51,624 nucleotides of DNA from Burkholderiaceae bacterium (GTDB lineage: Bacteria; Pseudomonadota; Gammaproteobacteria; Burkholderiales; Burkholderiaceae): assembly GCA_030151165.1 (NCBI GenBank), contig JASLEM010000292.1, positions 1 through 51,624 of the forward strand, given 5' to 3'. The position numbers were made by a program, and so were the translations under genes. Shown here in pieces: positions 8,382 to 17,231 of the stretch; within the stretch, counting starts at the first letter, position 1, and each line of letters begins with the position of its first letter. The notes under the pieces are model-generated. The model was not told the origin of the DNA, searched no databases, and saw only the letters and a list, made by a program, of their open reading frames with translations.

Positions 8382-9290
8382 ATGATTTCGATGCAGGGTG
8401 TCCCGTCGTCACTGATCGCACGCCACGAGTCCTGGGTGCGCAAACAGGCCAGCGCGCTGTCGCGGCGGTTGCCGGCCAACGTCGAAAAGGCCGACCTGAT
8501 CCAGGCCGGGCTCATCGGGGTGGCGCAGGCGGCCATGAATTTCCAGTGGGAAGGCGATCCGGACAGCGAGGAGGGCCGCGAGGCCTTCCTGCGCTACGCC
8601 CAGCTGCGCGTGAAGGGCGCGATGCTCGACGAGCTGCGCCAGATGGACCAGCTCAGCCGCTCGCAACGGCGCAAGTTCAAGGTCATCCAGATCGCGCGTG
8701 AACGCTGGATGCAGGGCCACGACGCCCCGCCCAACCTGACCGAGCTGAGCGAGGTCTGCGGGATCGATGTCGGCGAGATCGCCGAGCTCGAGCAGGCCGC
8801 GTCGACCGCCCAGACCCAGAGCCTCACCGACGAGGACGACGACGGCGACCACTACACGCCGCAAGGCCACGCCGCGACGCCCAACGACGAGGTCGAGGCG
8901 CGCGTCGACACCGCGATCCTGCTGCGCCGCCTGGAGAAGTTCTTCGCGACGCTGCCCGAGCGCGAGCGCCAGGTCATCGACGCGTACATGGGCATCGGCA
9001 TGAGCACCGAGGAGGTCGCGGAATCGCTGGGCGTCAGCACGTCTCGGGTGTCGCAGATCTACCAGGCGACCGTCAAGCGCATCACGCTGCACTTCGCCCA
9101 TAAGGACCAGCGCGCGCTCGACCGCTTCCCGCAGCGCTCCGGGCCGGAGTTCGAGCAGCTCATCGCCAGCCGCGAGGCGCAGCAGCGCTGGGGCGGCCTG
9201 CTGGAAAACGCGCTCACCGCGCCGACCCCGCGCGGCAAGGGCAAAGGCAAGGCCGAGGCCAGCGCCGACCAGGGCAACGGCCAGGGCTGA
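8382..9290 (+). CDS. FliA/WhiG-type sigma-70 family factor
   Basis: About 302 residues. Region 2 includes DLIQAGLIGVAQAAMNFQW, RYAQLRVKGAMLDELRQMD and LSRSQRRKFKVIQIARER, matching the sigma-28 (FliA) pattern. Region 4 has LPERERQVIDAYMGIGMSTE and the HTH VAESLGVSTSRVSQIYQATV. A charged stretch of Asp/Glu in the middle and a Lys/Gly-rich tail of about 55 residues are longer than in classic FliA (about 240 residues). Starts at 8382 and 8391 are both possible. No flagellar or chemotaxis genes are nearby, so either the motility genes lie elsewhere or it is a second, non-flagellar sigma-28 paralogue. Confidence 0.82.
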   Translation: MISMQGVPSSLIARHESWVRKQASALSRRLPANVEKADLIQAGLIGVAQAAMNFQWEGDPDSEEGREAFLRYAQLRVKGAMLDELRQMDQLSRSQRRKFKVIQIARERWMQGHDAPPNLTELSEVCGIDVGEIAELEQAASTAQTQSLTDEDDDGDHYTPQGHAATPNDEVEARVDTAILLRRLEKFFATLPERERQVIDAYMGIGMSTEEVAESLGVSTSRVSQIYQATVKRITLHFAHKDQRALDRFPQRSGPEFEQLIASREAQQRWGGLLENALTAPTPRGKGKGKAEASADQGNGQG

Positions 9291-9427
9291 AGACGGCGAT
9301 GCGCGCGGCGCCGGCCCGGCCCGCTCGCTGAACCCCGCCTGACGCCGACGTAAAGGGCGCGTGGCGCGCGGCGTTCGCGCATGCCGATTGCCGCCGCGGC
9401 GAGGTTGCCAACGCCGGTTGCCGCCCC

Positions 9428-10114
9428 ATGACCCTCGATGATCGCCCCCGTGCCGCGCCGACGCGCCGGCACTTCCTGCAGTCCGCCGGTGCGATCGCCG
9501 GCACGCCGCTGATCGCGGGCCAGGCCGCTGCGGCGACGGAAGCGGCCGAGGCGCCGACGCTGCCGGCGGCCGCGCCGGCCAGCCTGTCGCTGCGCGTGAA
9601 CGGGCAGGTGCACGTGCTGCGCATCGAGCCCCGCGTGACCCTGCTCGACGCCTTGCGCGACAACCTCGGCCTGACCGGCACCAAGAAGGGCTGCGACCGC
9701 GGCCAGTGCGGCGCGTGCACCGTGCTGGTCAACGGCCGCCGCATCAATGCCTGCCTGTCGCTCGCGATGCAGCACGACGGCGACGAGGTCACCACCATCG
9801 AAGGCCTCGGCCAGCCCGGGCGGCTGCATCCGATGCAGGCCGAGTTCGTCGCGCAGGACGCCTTCCAGTGCGGCTACTGCACGCCGGGGCAGGTCTGTTC
9901 GGCCGTCGCGCTGCTGGACGAAGCCCGCCGCGGCGAGTGCAGCGCGGCGACGCCCGACGTGCTCCGCGCCGGCCCGTTCGACCTGTCCACGCTGGACGAC
10001 GCCGAGGTGCGCGAGCGCATGAGCGGCAACATCTGCCGCTGCGGCGCGTACGTCAACATCGTCCGCGCGGTGCGGACGGTGGCGGCGGGCAACACCGGCG
10101 AGGTCGCGCGATGA
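9428..10114 (+). CDS. paoA: Periplasmic aldehyde oxidoreductase, [2Fe-2S] subunit (PaoA/YagT)
   Basis: A 228-residue iron-sulfur subunit of a xanthine-oxidase-family enzyme. The N-terminus has a Tat signal (T-R13-R14-H-F-L-Q, then a hydrophobic segment ending QAAAA), so the complex is folded in the cytoplasm and exported. Two [2Fe-2S] motifs are seen: CDRGQCGACTVLVNGRRINAC, split as CDRGQCGAC and INAC, and the second group CGYCTPG with ICRCGAY. It is the first gene of a three-gene set, with its stop overlapping the next start by 4 bp. E. coli PaoABC oxidises a broad range of aldehydes to acids with ferredoxin or another acceptor. The symbol rests on the gene order and on the 4Fe-4S motif in the next subunit. 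Confidence 0.92.
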   Translation: MTLDDRPRAAPTRRHFLQSAGAIAGTPLIAGQAAAATEAAEAPTLPAAAPASLSLRVNGQVHVLRIEPRVTLLDALRDNLGLTGTKKGCDRGQCGACTVLVNGRRINACLSLAMQHDGDEVTTIEGLGQPGRLHPMQAEFVAQDAFQCGYCTPGQVCSAVALLDEARRGECSAATPDVLRAGPFDLSTLDDAEVRERMSGNICRCGAYVNIVRAVRTVAAGNTGEVAR

Positions 10115-11097
10115 CCCCGTTCGACTACCGCCGAGCCACGAGCGTCGACGACGCCCTGCGCCTGGCCGCGCAGCCCGGCGCGATGTTCCTGGGCGGCGGC
10201 ACCAACCTGATCGACCTCGCCAAGGGCGGCGTCGTGCAGCCGCGGCTGCTGGTCGACGTCACGCGCCTGCTGCTCGCCGATGTCACGGCGCTGCCCGACG
10301 GCGGCGTGCGCCTCGGAGCGATGGCCCGCAACACCGACGCCGCCAACCATCCGCTGGTGCGCCAGCGCTACCCGTTGCTGTCGCAGGCCTTCCTCGCGGG
10401 CGCATCGGCGCAGCTGCGCAACATGGCCACCGTCGGCGGCAACCTGCTGCAACGCACGCGCTGCGGCTATTTCTACGACACCGGCTTCGAGCACTGCAAC
10501 AAGCGCGCGCCCGGCAGCGGCTGCGACGCGATCGGCGGCGTCAACCGCAACCACGCGATCCTCGGCGCGAGCGGCGCCTGCATCGCGACGCATCCGTCCG
10601 ACATGTGCGTCGCGCTCGCGGCCCTGCGCGCGACCGTGCGCGTGCGCGGCGCGCGCGGCGAACGCGCGATCGCGTTCGACCAGTTCCACCGCCTGCCCGG
10701 CAACGAGCCGCAGAAGGACACCACGCTCGAGCCCGGCGAGCTGATCGTGGCCGTCGACCTGCCGCCGTCGAACTTCGCGGACCACGCGTTCTACCTCAAG
10801 GTGCGCGACCGCGCGAGCTACGCCTTCGCGCTCGTCTCGGTGGCCGCGGCGCTGGACGTGCAGGGCGGCGTCGTCCGCGACGCGGCGATCGCGCTCGGCG
10901 GCGTCGCGCACAAGCCATGGCGCGACCCGCGCGCCGAGCGCGTGCTGGTCGGCCGGCCGCTCTCGCAGGACAGCCTGCAGGCCGCGGCCGACCTGCTGGT
11001 GCGCGACGCGCGGCCCGCCTCGCAGAACGGCTTCAAGGTCGAACTGGCCCGGCGCGCCGTCGTGCGGGCGTTGCAGACCGCCGGGGGCATGGCATGA
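10111..11097 (+). CDS. paoB: Aldehyde oxidoreductase FAD-binding subunit (PaoB/YagS)
   Basis: A 328-residue FAD subunit. The FAD-binding stretch FLGGGTNLIDLAKGGV is near residue 27, and the second motif AQLRNMATVGGNLLQRTRC near residue 100. The insert R-C-G-Y-F-Y-D with HCNKRAPGSGCDA is the cysteine-rich loop that carries an extra [4Fe-4S] cluster in E. coli PaoB and is absent from most xanthine dehydrogenase FAD subunits. The ATG at 10111 overlaps the paoA stop in an ATGA, and its own stop overlaps the paoC start by 4 bp, indicating translational coupling. It passes electrons between the iron-sulfur and molybdenum subunits and the outside acceptor. Confidence 0.93.
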   Translation: MTPFDYRRATSVDDALRLAAQPGAMFLGGGTNLIDLAKGGVVQPRLLVDVTRLLLADVTALPDGGVRLGAMARNTDAANHPLVRQRYPLLSQAFLAGASAQLRNMATVGGNLLQRTRCGYFYDTGFEHCNKRAPGSGCDAIGGVNRNHAILGASGACIATHPSDMCVALAALRATVRVRGARGERAIAFDQFHRLPGNEPQKDTTLEPGELIVAVDLPPSNFADHAFYLKVRDRASYAFALVSVAAALDVQGGVVRDAAIALGGVAHKPWRDPRAERVLVGRPLSQDSLQAAADLLVRDARPASQNGFKVELARRAVVRALQTAGGMA

Positions 11098-13298
11098 GCA
11101 GCATCGGCGCACCGCTGGACCGCGTCGACGGCCCGATGAAGGTCAGCGGCCGCGCGAACTACACCGGTGACATCGCCTTGCCGCGCATGGCCTGTGCGAC
11201 GCTCGTGACCAGCACGATCGCCAGCGGTCAGATCCTGCGCATCGACACCCGCGCCGCCGAGCGCGCGCCGGGCGTCGTCGCCGTCATCAGCCACGCCAAC
11301 GCGATGAAGCTGCCGCAGGACGGCCGCGGCGCCGTCGCGCCCGGCGGCGGCCGCGTGCTGTCGCTGCTGCAGGACGACCGCGTCGCCTACGACAACCAGC
11401 CGATCGCCGTCGTCGTGGCCGAGACCATCGAGCAGGCGTTCGGCGCGGCGGCGCTGGTGCGGGTCGCGTACCGGCGGGACAAGCCGCTGGCCGATTTCGA
11501 CGCCGAGCGCGCGAACGCCTATCCGCCGAAGGCCCAGAACGGCGCGCCGCCGGACTCGAGCCGCGGCGACGTCGAGCAGGGCTTCTCGAACGGCGCGCAC
11601 CGGCTCGCGCTGGACTACACGACGCCGCTGCAGCACCACAACCCGATGGAGCCGCACGCGACCCTCGCGAGCTGGGTCGGCGAGCGGCTCGACATCGAGG
11701 ACTCGACGCAGTACGTGGCCGGCGTGCGCAAGACGCTGGCCAAGACCTTCGGCATCGCACCGGAGCTCGTGCACGTGCGCTCGTCCTTCGTCGGCGGCGC
11801 GTTCGGCGGCAAGGGCTCGGCGTGGTCGCACGTCGTGCTGGCCGCGATGGCGGCGCGCCAGGTCGGCCGGCCGGTGCGGCTCGTGATGCGCCGGCCGCAG
11901 CTGTTCGGCCCGGTCGGCGGCCGGCCGTGCACCGCGCAGACGGTGCGCCTCGCGGCCGACGCCGACGGCCGGCTCACGGCGCTGGAGCACCGGTCGACCT
12001 CGAGCACCTCCGTCATCGAGGACTGGCTCGAGAGCTGCGCCATGGTCACGCGCCAGCTCTACGCGAGCCCGAACCTCGCGACCTCGCACCGGCTCGTCAA
12101 GCTCAACGTCGGCACGCCGACCTTCATGCGCGCGCCGGGCGAGTCGACGGGCATGTTCGCGCTCGAGAGCGCGATCGACGAGCTCGCGCACGCGATGCGG
12201 CTCGACCCGATCGAGCTGCGGCTGCGCAACGACGCGAAGCAGGACGACGAGAAGAAGCTGCCGTACTCCAGCAAGGCGCTGACCGAGTGCTACCGCGTCG
12301 GCGCGGAGCGCTTCGGGTGGTCGCGGCGGCAGGCGACGCCGGGTTCGGTGCGGGACGGCCACTGGCTCGTCGGCCTCGGCTGCGCGAGCGCGACGCGGCC
12401 GGCCAAGCGCATGCCCTGCGCGGCGCGCGTGCGCGTGACGGCGGACGGCCGGGCGGTCGTGCAATCGAGCACGGCCGAACTCGGTACCGGCAGCTACACC
12501 GTGATGGCGCAGGTCGCGGCCGATGCGCTCGGGCTGCCGGTCGGGCGCGTGCGCTTCGAGCTCGGCGACACCGACCTGCCCGAGGCGCCGATCTCGGCCG
12601 GTTCGATGACGATGGAAAGCGTCGGTTCGGCGATCGACGCCGCGTGCACCACGGCGCGGCAACGCGTCGTCGAGCTCGCGCGCGCCGACGCCGGGTCGCC
12701 CCTGCACGGCGTCGACGCGGCCGACATCGTCGTCGAGGACGGCTGGCTGCGCGCGAGTTCGGGCGACCGGCGCGACAACGTCGCCGTGCTGCTGACCCGC
12801 AACGGCGGCCTGCCCGTCGAGGCCGACGGTCACAGCCAGCCTGGCGAAGAGGACAAGCAGTTCTCGATGAACACCTTCGGCGCAGTGTTCGCGGAGGTCC
12901 GCGTCGACCGCGACCTCGGCATCGTGCGCGTGAGCCGCATCGTCGGCCGCTACGGCTGCGGGCGCATCGTCAACGCGAAGACCGCGCACAGCCAGCTGCT
13001 GGGCGGCGTCGTCTGGGGCATCGGCCAGGCGCTGAGCGAGGAGGCCACGCTCGACGTGCGCCACGGCCGGCTCGTCAACGCGAACCTGGCCGAGTACCAC
13101 GTCGCGGTCAACGCCGACATCGCGGACATCGACGTCGAGTTCGTCCCCGAGGTCGACCCGCACGTCAACTCGCTCGGCGCGAAAGGGCTGGGCGAGGTGT
13201 CGATGACCGGCGTCGCGGCGGCGATCGCCAACGCGGTCTTCAACGCGACGGGCAAACGCGTGCGCAGCCTGCCGATCACGCTCGACAAGCTGATCTGA
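11094..13298 (+). CDS. paoC: Aldehyde oxidoreductase molybdenum-binding subunit (PaoC/YagR)
   Basis: A 734-residue catalytic subunit, nearly the same length as E. coli PaoC (732). It starts MSSIGAPLDRVDGPMKVSGR. Cofactor-binding landmarks are FVGGAFGGKG, FMRAPGESTGMFALESAIDE, AELGTGSYTVMAQVAADALG and SAGSMTMESVGSAIDAA. The C-terminal G-L-G-E near residue 697 (in SLGAKGLGEVSMTG) is the catalytic glutamate of the family, which activates water at the molybdenum centre. The E. coli operon ends with paoD, an XdhC/MobA-like protein that inserts the molybdenum cytosine dinucleotide cofactor. No paoD follows here, so maturation must rely on a gene elsewhere. Confidence 0.93.
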   Translation: MSSIGAPLDRVDGPMKVSGRANYTGDIALPRMACATLVTSTIASGQILRIDTRAAERAPGVVAVISHANAMKLPQDGRGAVAPGGGRVLSLLQDDRVAYDNQPIAVVVAETIEQAFGAAALVRVAYRRDKPLADFDAERANAYPPKAQNGAPPDSSRGDVEQGFSNGAHRLALDYTTPLQHHNPMEPHATLASWVGERLDIEDSTQYVAGVRKTLAKTFGIAPELVHVRSSFVGGAFGGKGSAWSHVVLAAMAARQVGRPVRLVMRRPQLFGPVGGRPCTAQTVRLAADADGRLTALEHRSTSSTSVIEDWLESCAMVTRQLYASPNLATSHRLVKLNVGTPTFMRAPGESTGMFALESAIDELAHAMRLDPIELRLRNDAKQDDEKKLPYSSKALTECYRVGAERFGWSRRQATPGSVRDGHWLVGLGCASATRPAKRMPCAARVRVTADGRAVVQSSTAELGTGSYTVMAQVAADALGLPVGRVRFELGDTDLPEAPISAGSMTMESVGSAIDAACTTARQRVVELARADAGSPLHGVDAADIVVEDGWLRASSGDRRDNVAVLLTRNGGLPVEADGHSQPGEEDKQFSMNTFGAVFAEVRVDRDLGIVRVSRIVGRYGCGRIVNAKTAHSQLLGGVVWGIGQALSEEATLDVRHGRLVNANLAEYHVAVNADIADIDVEFVPEVDPHVNSLGAKGLGEVSMTGVAAAIANAVFNATGKRVRSLPITLDKLI

Positions 13299-13432
13299 GG
13301 CCGGCGCATACCGAAGGCGAGGGCGGGCTCTCTCCTTCGGCGGAGGCCGCGGTCCCTCCGAACACCCCGCGCGCGACAGGGCGCTCGACTATGGCCAGAA
13401 TCGGCGCTTTCCAACCCACGCAGGACGCCCCC

Positions 13433-14005
13433 ATGACGAAGATCGCCATCGTTTACTACAGCGGCTACGGCCACACCGCCAAGCAGGCCGAGGCCATCCA
13501 GGCCGGCGCGGCCTCCGCGGCCGGCGCCGAGGCCACGCTGTACCGCATCGACGCCGAAGGCAACCTGCCCGACGCGGCCTGGGAGGCCATCAGCGCCGCC
13601 GACGCGATCATCTACGGCAGCCCGACCTACATGGGCGGCCCGGCCTGGCAGTTCAAGAAGTTCGCCGACGCCTCGTCCAAGCCGTGGTTCACGCAGGCGT
13701 GGAAGAACAAGGTCGCGGCCGGCTTCACCAATTCGGCGTCGACCAACGGCGACAAGTACTCCACGATCCAGTACCTGTGGACGCTCGCCCAGCAGCACGC
13801 GCAGGTGTGGGTCGGCACCGGCCTGATGCCGTCGAACACGAAGGCGCACGGCCCGAACGACGTGAACTGGACGGCCGGCTTCGGCGGCTCGCTGGCGATC
13901 TCGCCGTCGGACGCCTCGCCCGAGGAAGCGCCGCGCGCCGGCGACCTCGAGACCGCGCGCCTGCACGGCAAGCGCGTCGCGGAGATCGCCGCGAAGCTGG
14001 CCTGA
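13433..14005 (+). CDS. Flavodoxin-fold NAD(P)H:quinone oxidoreductase (WrbA-like)
   Basis: A 190-residue cytosolic flavoprotein. The FMN phosphate loop YYSGYGHTAKQAEAI is at the N-terminus, followed by the flavin contact IIYGSPTYMGGPAWQFKKFAD and the segment NKVAAGFTNSAS, all standard for the NAD(P)H:quinone oxidoreductase/WrbA and flavodoxin_2-like family. It would do two-electron reduction of quinones, which limits radical formation. The start at 13433 fits the FMN loop. It lies 134 bp after paoC on the same strand and probably has its own promoter. WrbA proteins are usually close to 200 residues. Assignment to WrbA itself, rather than a sister group, is uncertain. Confidence 0.85.
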   Translation: MTKIAIVYYSGYGHTAKQAEAIQAGAASAAGAEATLYRIDAEGNLPDAAWEAISAADAIIYGSPTYMGGPAWQFKKFADASSKPWFTQAWKNKVAAGFTNSASTNGDKYSTIQYLWTLAQQHAQVWVGTGLMPSNTKAHGPNDVNWTAGFGGSLAISPSDASPEEAPRAGDLETARLHGKRVAEIAAKLA

Positions 14006-14023
14006 CCGGCGGCCGCGCCGGCG

Positions 14024-14314
14024 TCAGAGTGACTTGAGCACTTCGGCGCCGGGCGCCGTCATCGACGGCGTGAACTCGACGACGTCGAAGCGCGCCACCG
14101 CGTGGACGGCGAAGGGGTCGGCCGCGAGCGCCGCCCGCAACGCCGGCTCGTCGCCCGAGCGCGCGAGGATCACGCCGCCCGTGCGCGGCACGCGCCGGCC
14201 GGACGCGATGAACAGGCCGTCGTCGTAGTGCCGCTTGAGCCACGCGACGTGATCGTTCATCAGGGCGTCGATCTCCTCGACGGGTTTCAGGTAGGTGAGG
14301 GTGACGATGAACAT
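14024..14314 (-). CDS. YciI-family protein
   Basis: A 96-residue protein starting MFIVTLTYLKPVEEIDALM. YciI proteins have a ferredoxin-like fold with a conserved His and Asp pair near the N-terminus. Here the His in HVAWLKRHYDDGLFIASGRR and the DPF motif (AADPFAVHAVARFDVVEF) are present. The family may include dehydrochlorinase-like enzymes, but most members have no tested role. The start MFIVTL was preferred because the longer frame adds an Arg-rich leader. It is convergent with the flavodoxin gene and divergent from the BrkB gene. Confidence 0.85.
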   Translation of the reverse strand: MFIVTLTYLKPVEEIDALMNDHVAWLKRHYDDGLFIASGRRVPRTGGVILARSGDEPALRAALAADPFAVHAVARFDVVEFTPSMTAPGAEVLKSL

Positions 14315-14400
14315 GGCGTGAGCGTTTCGGGGAGGGGGCCGGCGGGCGGCGCGACGGGCATGGGCGTTGCCTCGGCAGGGCCTCACGCACCGGAGCGCCA

Positions 14401-15318
14401 ATGTACCTGCGACGCCACGTCCACGTCCTCAAGAAGGCCGGCAACGCCTGGATGGACGATCACGCGCAGAGCATGGGCGCGGCGCTGTCGTACTACACGA
14501 TCTTCTCGCTCGCGCCGATGCTGCTGATCGCGATCTCGATCGCCGGGCTCGTGTTCGGGCGGGACGCCGCGCAGGGCGCCGTGGTCGAGCAGCTGCGCGC
14601 GCTGATCGGCGAGGCCGCGGCGCAGGGCGTGCAGGACCTGCTGAGAAACGTCTCGAAGCCGTCGAGCGGCGTGTTCGCCACCGCCACCGGGCTGGTCGTG
14701 CTCGTCGTCGGCGCGACCTCGGTCTTCGCCGAGCTGCAGGACGACCTGAACCGGATCTGGGAGGCGCCGGTGCGCGCGAAGGCGTCCGGCTGGTGGACGC
14801 TGCTGCGCACGCGGCTGCTGTCGATGGGCATGATCCTGGCCATCGGCTTCCTGATGCTGGTGTCGCTCGCGGCCAGCGCCGCCTTCGACGCGTTCGCGGC
14901 GTGGTCGGCGTCGCCGCTCGGCTCGTGGGAGCCGCTCGCGCACGGCGTCAACTTCGTCGTGAGCTTCGGGCTGACGACCGCGATGTTCGCGCTGATCTAC
15001 CGCTTCATGCCGGACGCGACGATCGAGTGGCGCGACGTCGGCATCGGCGCGCTGGTGACGGCCTTCCTCTTCTCGGTCGGCAAGTACGCGATCGGGCTGT
15101 ACATCGGCAAGAGCGCGCTGGCGTCCGGCTTCGGCGCGGCGGGCTCGCTGGCGGTGCTGCTGGCGTGGGTGTACTACTCGGCGCAGATCTTCCTGTTCGG
15201 CGCCGAGTTCACGTGGGCCTACGCGCATGCGTTCGGCTCGCGGCAAGGCGATGGGCCCGCCGCGACGGCGCGCGCGGCCGCGCCGCACGACGCCGCACCG
15301 GCCGCCAGTCTGCGCTGA
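14401..15318 (+). CDS. YihY/virulence factor BrkB family inner-membrane protein
   Basis: A 305-residue protein with about six hydrophobic segments. Family landmarks are the N-terminal region DHAQSMGAALSYYTIFSLAPMLL, the stretch ELQDDLNRIWEAP and the C-terminal membrane region LASGFGAAGSLAVLLAWVYYSAQIFLFGAEFTWAYA. The family was once named RNase BN, but that activity belongs to another protein (ElaC/RNase Z). BrkB of Bordetella has been linked to serum resistance. The molecular role is unknown. The cytoplasmic tail after residue 280 is Ala-rich and not conserved in style. Confidence 0.92.
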   Translation: MYLRRHVHVLKKAGNAWMDDHAQSMGAALSYYTIFSLAPMLLIAISIAGLVFGRDAAQGAVVEQLRALIGEAAAQGVQDLLRNVSKPSSGVFATATGLVVLVVGATSVFAELQDDLNRIWEAPVRAKASGWWTLLRTRLLSMGMILAIGFLMLVSLAASAAFDAFAAWSASPLGSWEPLAHGVNFVVSFGLTTAMFALIYRFMPDATIEWRDVGIGALVTAFLFSVGKYAIGLYIGKSALASGFGAAGSLAVLLAWVYYSAQIFLFGAEFTWAYAHAFGSRQGDGPAATARAAAPHDAAPAASLR

Positions 15319-15351
15319 CGCCGCGGCATGGCGCTTGCCACATCGACCGGC

Positions 15352-17067
15352 ATGACACACCCCATTCCAGCCGCGGTGCGGCGCTCGCTGCGCGAGACCT
15401 TCGGCTTCTCGGAACTGCGTAACGGCCAGCAGGACGTGATCGCGCGCGTGCTCGCCGGCGAGGACACCCTCGCCATCATGCCCACCGGCGCCGGCAAGTC
15501 GCTGTGCTACCAGCTGCCGGCGCTGCACCTGTCGGGCACCACGGTCGTGGTGTCGCCGCTGATCTCGCTGATGAAGGACCAGGCCGAGAAGCTCGGCGAG
15601 GCCGGCGTCGTGGCCGAGCAGCTGAACAGCGCGCAGAAGACCAGCGAGCAGGACGCGTCGATGGAGCGCATCGCCGACGCCGCCAGCGACATCGTCTTCG
15701 CGACGCCCGAACGCCTCGCCGACCCCGAGTTCCGCGCCGCGATGGGCGCGCGCGACGTCGCGCTCCTGGTGATCGACGAGGCGCACTGCATCTCGCAATG
15801 GGGCCACGACTTCCGCCCCGCGTACCTCGAGATCGGCGCCGCCATCGAGGCGTTCGGCCACCCGACCGTGCTGGCGCTGACGGCCACCGCCACGAGCGAG
15901 GTCGTCGACGACATCCGCCGCCAGCTGCACCGGCCGCGGCTGCACGTGGTCAACACCGGCATGTACCGCGAGAACCTGCGGCTGAAGGTGGCGCAGGTGA
16001 CCAACGACGACGAGAAGTTCGAGCGCCTGCTCGAGTCGCTGCGCGCGACCGACGGCGACGGCATCGTCTACACGTCGACGGTCAAGGTCTGCAACGAGCT
16101 CTTCGAGCGCCTGAATGCCGCGGGCGAGTCGGTGACGATCTACCACGGCAAGCTGCCGGCGGCGGAGCGCAACGCCAACCAGGACGCGTTCATGACGGGG
16201 TCAAAGCGCGTGATGGTCGCGACCAACGCGTTCGGCATGGGCATCGACAAGCCCGACATCCGCTTCGTCATCCACTACCAGCTGCCGGGCAGCGCGCAGG
16301 CCTACTACCAGGAGGCCGGCCGGGCCGGGCGCGACGGCCGACTGGCCGACTGCGTGCTGATCTTCGACCGCAAGGATCGCCACGTGCAGCAGTTCTTCCT
16401 CGCGCGCCGCTACCCGGACGGCCGCGACCTGCAGCGGGTGGTCGCGGCGCTCGAGATCGCTCCGGATGGCGCGTCGCTCGCGGAAGTCACCGCGCGCTGC
16501 GACGGCCTGCCGAAGAACCGCGTCTCGGTGAGCCTCAGCGCGCTGCGCGACGCCGGCCTCGCGAGCTGCGACGCCGCGCACGGCTGGCAGCGCGTGGCCG
16601 GCCGGCCGGCGAGCCATCCGGAGCTCGTCGCGCTGGCCGCGGCCTACGCGCTGAAGAGCGAGCGCGACCACGACGCGCTCGAGCGCATGGTGCTGTACGC
16701 GCAGACCGGCTTCTGCCGCTGGCGCATGCTGCTCGAGTCCTTCGACGAGCCGCTGCCGTTCGCGGGCCGCTGCGGCGGCTGCGACAACTGCCTGCGGATG
16801 CCCGCGGTGCCGGCCATCGAGCTGCTGCCCGAGCCGGTCGCCCTGAAGTCGGCCGAAGCGGCGATCGTGGCGCGCTTCAACCCGGGCGACGCGGTGAAGG
16901 TCGCGCGCTACGGCGACGGCAAGGTCGCGCGCTCGAACGGCGACGAGATCACCGTCACCTTCCCGGACGGCGCCGAACGCACGTTCATGTCGTCGTACGT
17001 CCGCAGCCCGCCGAAGCCGCGGCGCCGCCGCGAGCCCGCGGTGCAGGCACAGCCCGCCGTCGCCTGA
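15352..17067 (+). CDS. recQ: RecQ-family ATP-dependent DNA helicase, short form
   Basis: A 571-residue 3'-5' superfamily 2 helicase. Motif 0 is FGFSELRNGQQDVI, motif I (Walker A) is MPTGAGKS with Lys49, and motif II is the DEAH box in VIDEAHCISQWGHDFRPAYL. Motif VI is QEAGRAGRDGR. The RecQ-type zinc region is RWRMLLESFDEP followed by CGGCDNC. There is no HRDC domain; a short beta-rich tail instead contains GDAVKVARYGDGKVARSNGD, similar to DUF3553-like tails. The start at 15352 gives a normal N-terminus; a start at 15328 would add eight residues. RecQ helicases process stalled forks and recombination intermediates. The strict symbol recQ could instead belong to a longer paralogue elsewhere. 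Confidence 0.9.
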   Translation: MTHPIPAAVRRSLRETFGFSELRNGQQDVIARVLAGEDTLAIMPTGAGKSLCYQLPALHLSGTTVVVSPLISLMKDQAEKLGEAGVVAEQLNSAQKTSEQDASMERIADAASDIVFATPERLADPEFRAAMGARDVALLVIDEAHCISQWGHDFRPAYLEIGAAIEAFGHPTVLALTATATSEVVDDIRRQLHRPRLHVVNTGMYRENLRLKVAQVTNDDEKFERLLESLRATDGDGIVYTSTVKVCNELFERLNAAGESVTIYHGKLPAAERNANQDAFMTGSKRVMVATNAFGMGIDKPDIRFVIHYQLPGSAQAYYQEAGRAGRDGRLADCVLIFDRKDRHVQQFFLARRYPDGRDLQRVVAALEIAPDGASLAEVTARCDGLPKNRVSVSLSALRDAGLASCDAAHGWQRVAGRPASHPELVALAAAYALKSERDHDALERMVLYAQTGFCRWRMLLESFDEPLPFAGRCGGCDNCLRMPAVPAIELLPEPVALKSAEAAIVARFNPGDAVKVARYGDGKVARSNGDEITVTFPDGAERTFMSSYVRSPPKPRRRREPAVQAQPAVA

Positions 17068-17231
17068 CGCGCGACAGCCGCTGGCCGCACGCGCGCCGGG
17101 GCGGGGCGCGAGCAACCGCTGTGCCCGTCGGGCGGGCGTCCGGTCATGGAAAACGAGAAGCGCAGAACACTTGTTCTGCCGATATCTTGCATGCTGTCGC
17201 GGCACCTGCGCATGCCCGCGTTACAGTGGCC

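Noticed and set aside
15504..17231. Upstream extension of the 17232 histidine kinase through the recQ region
   Set aside because: The frame is open by chance; the part over recQ is an Arg-rich shadow with no kinase features.
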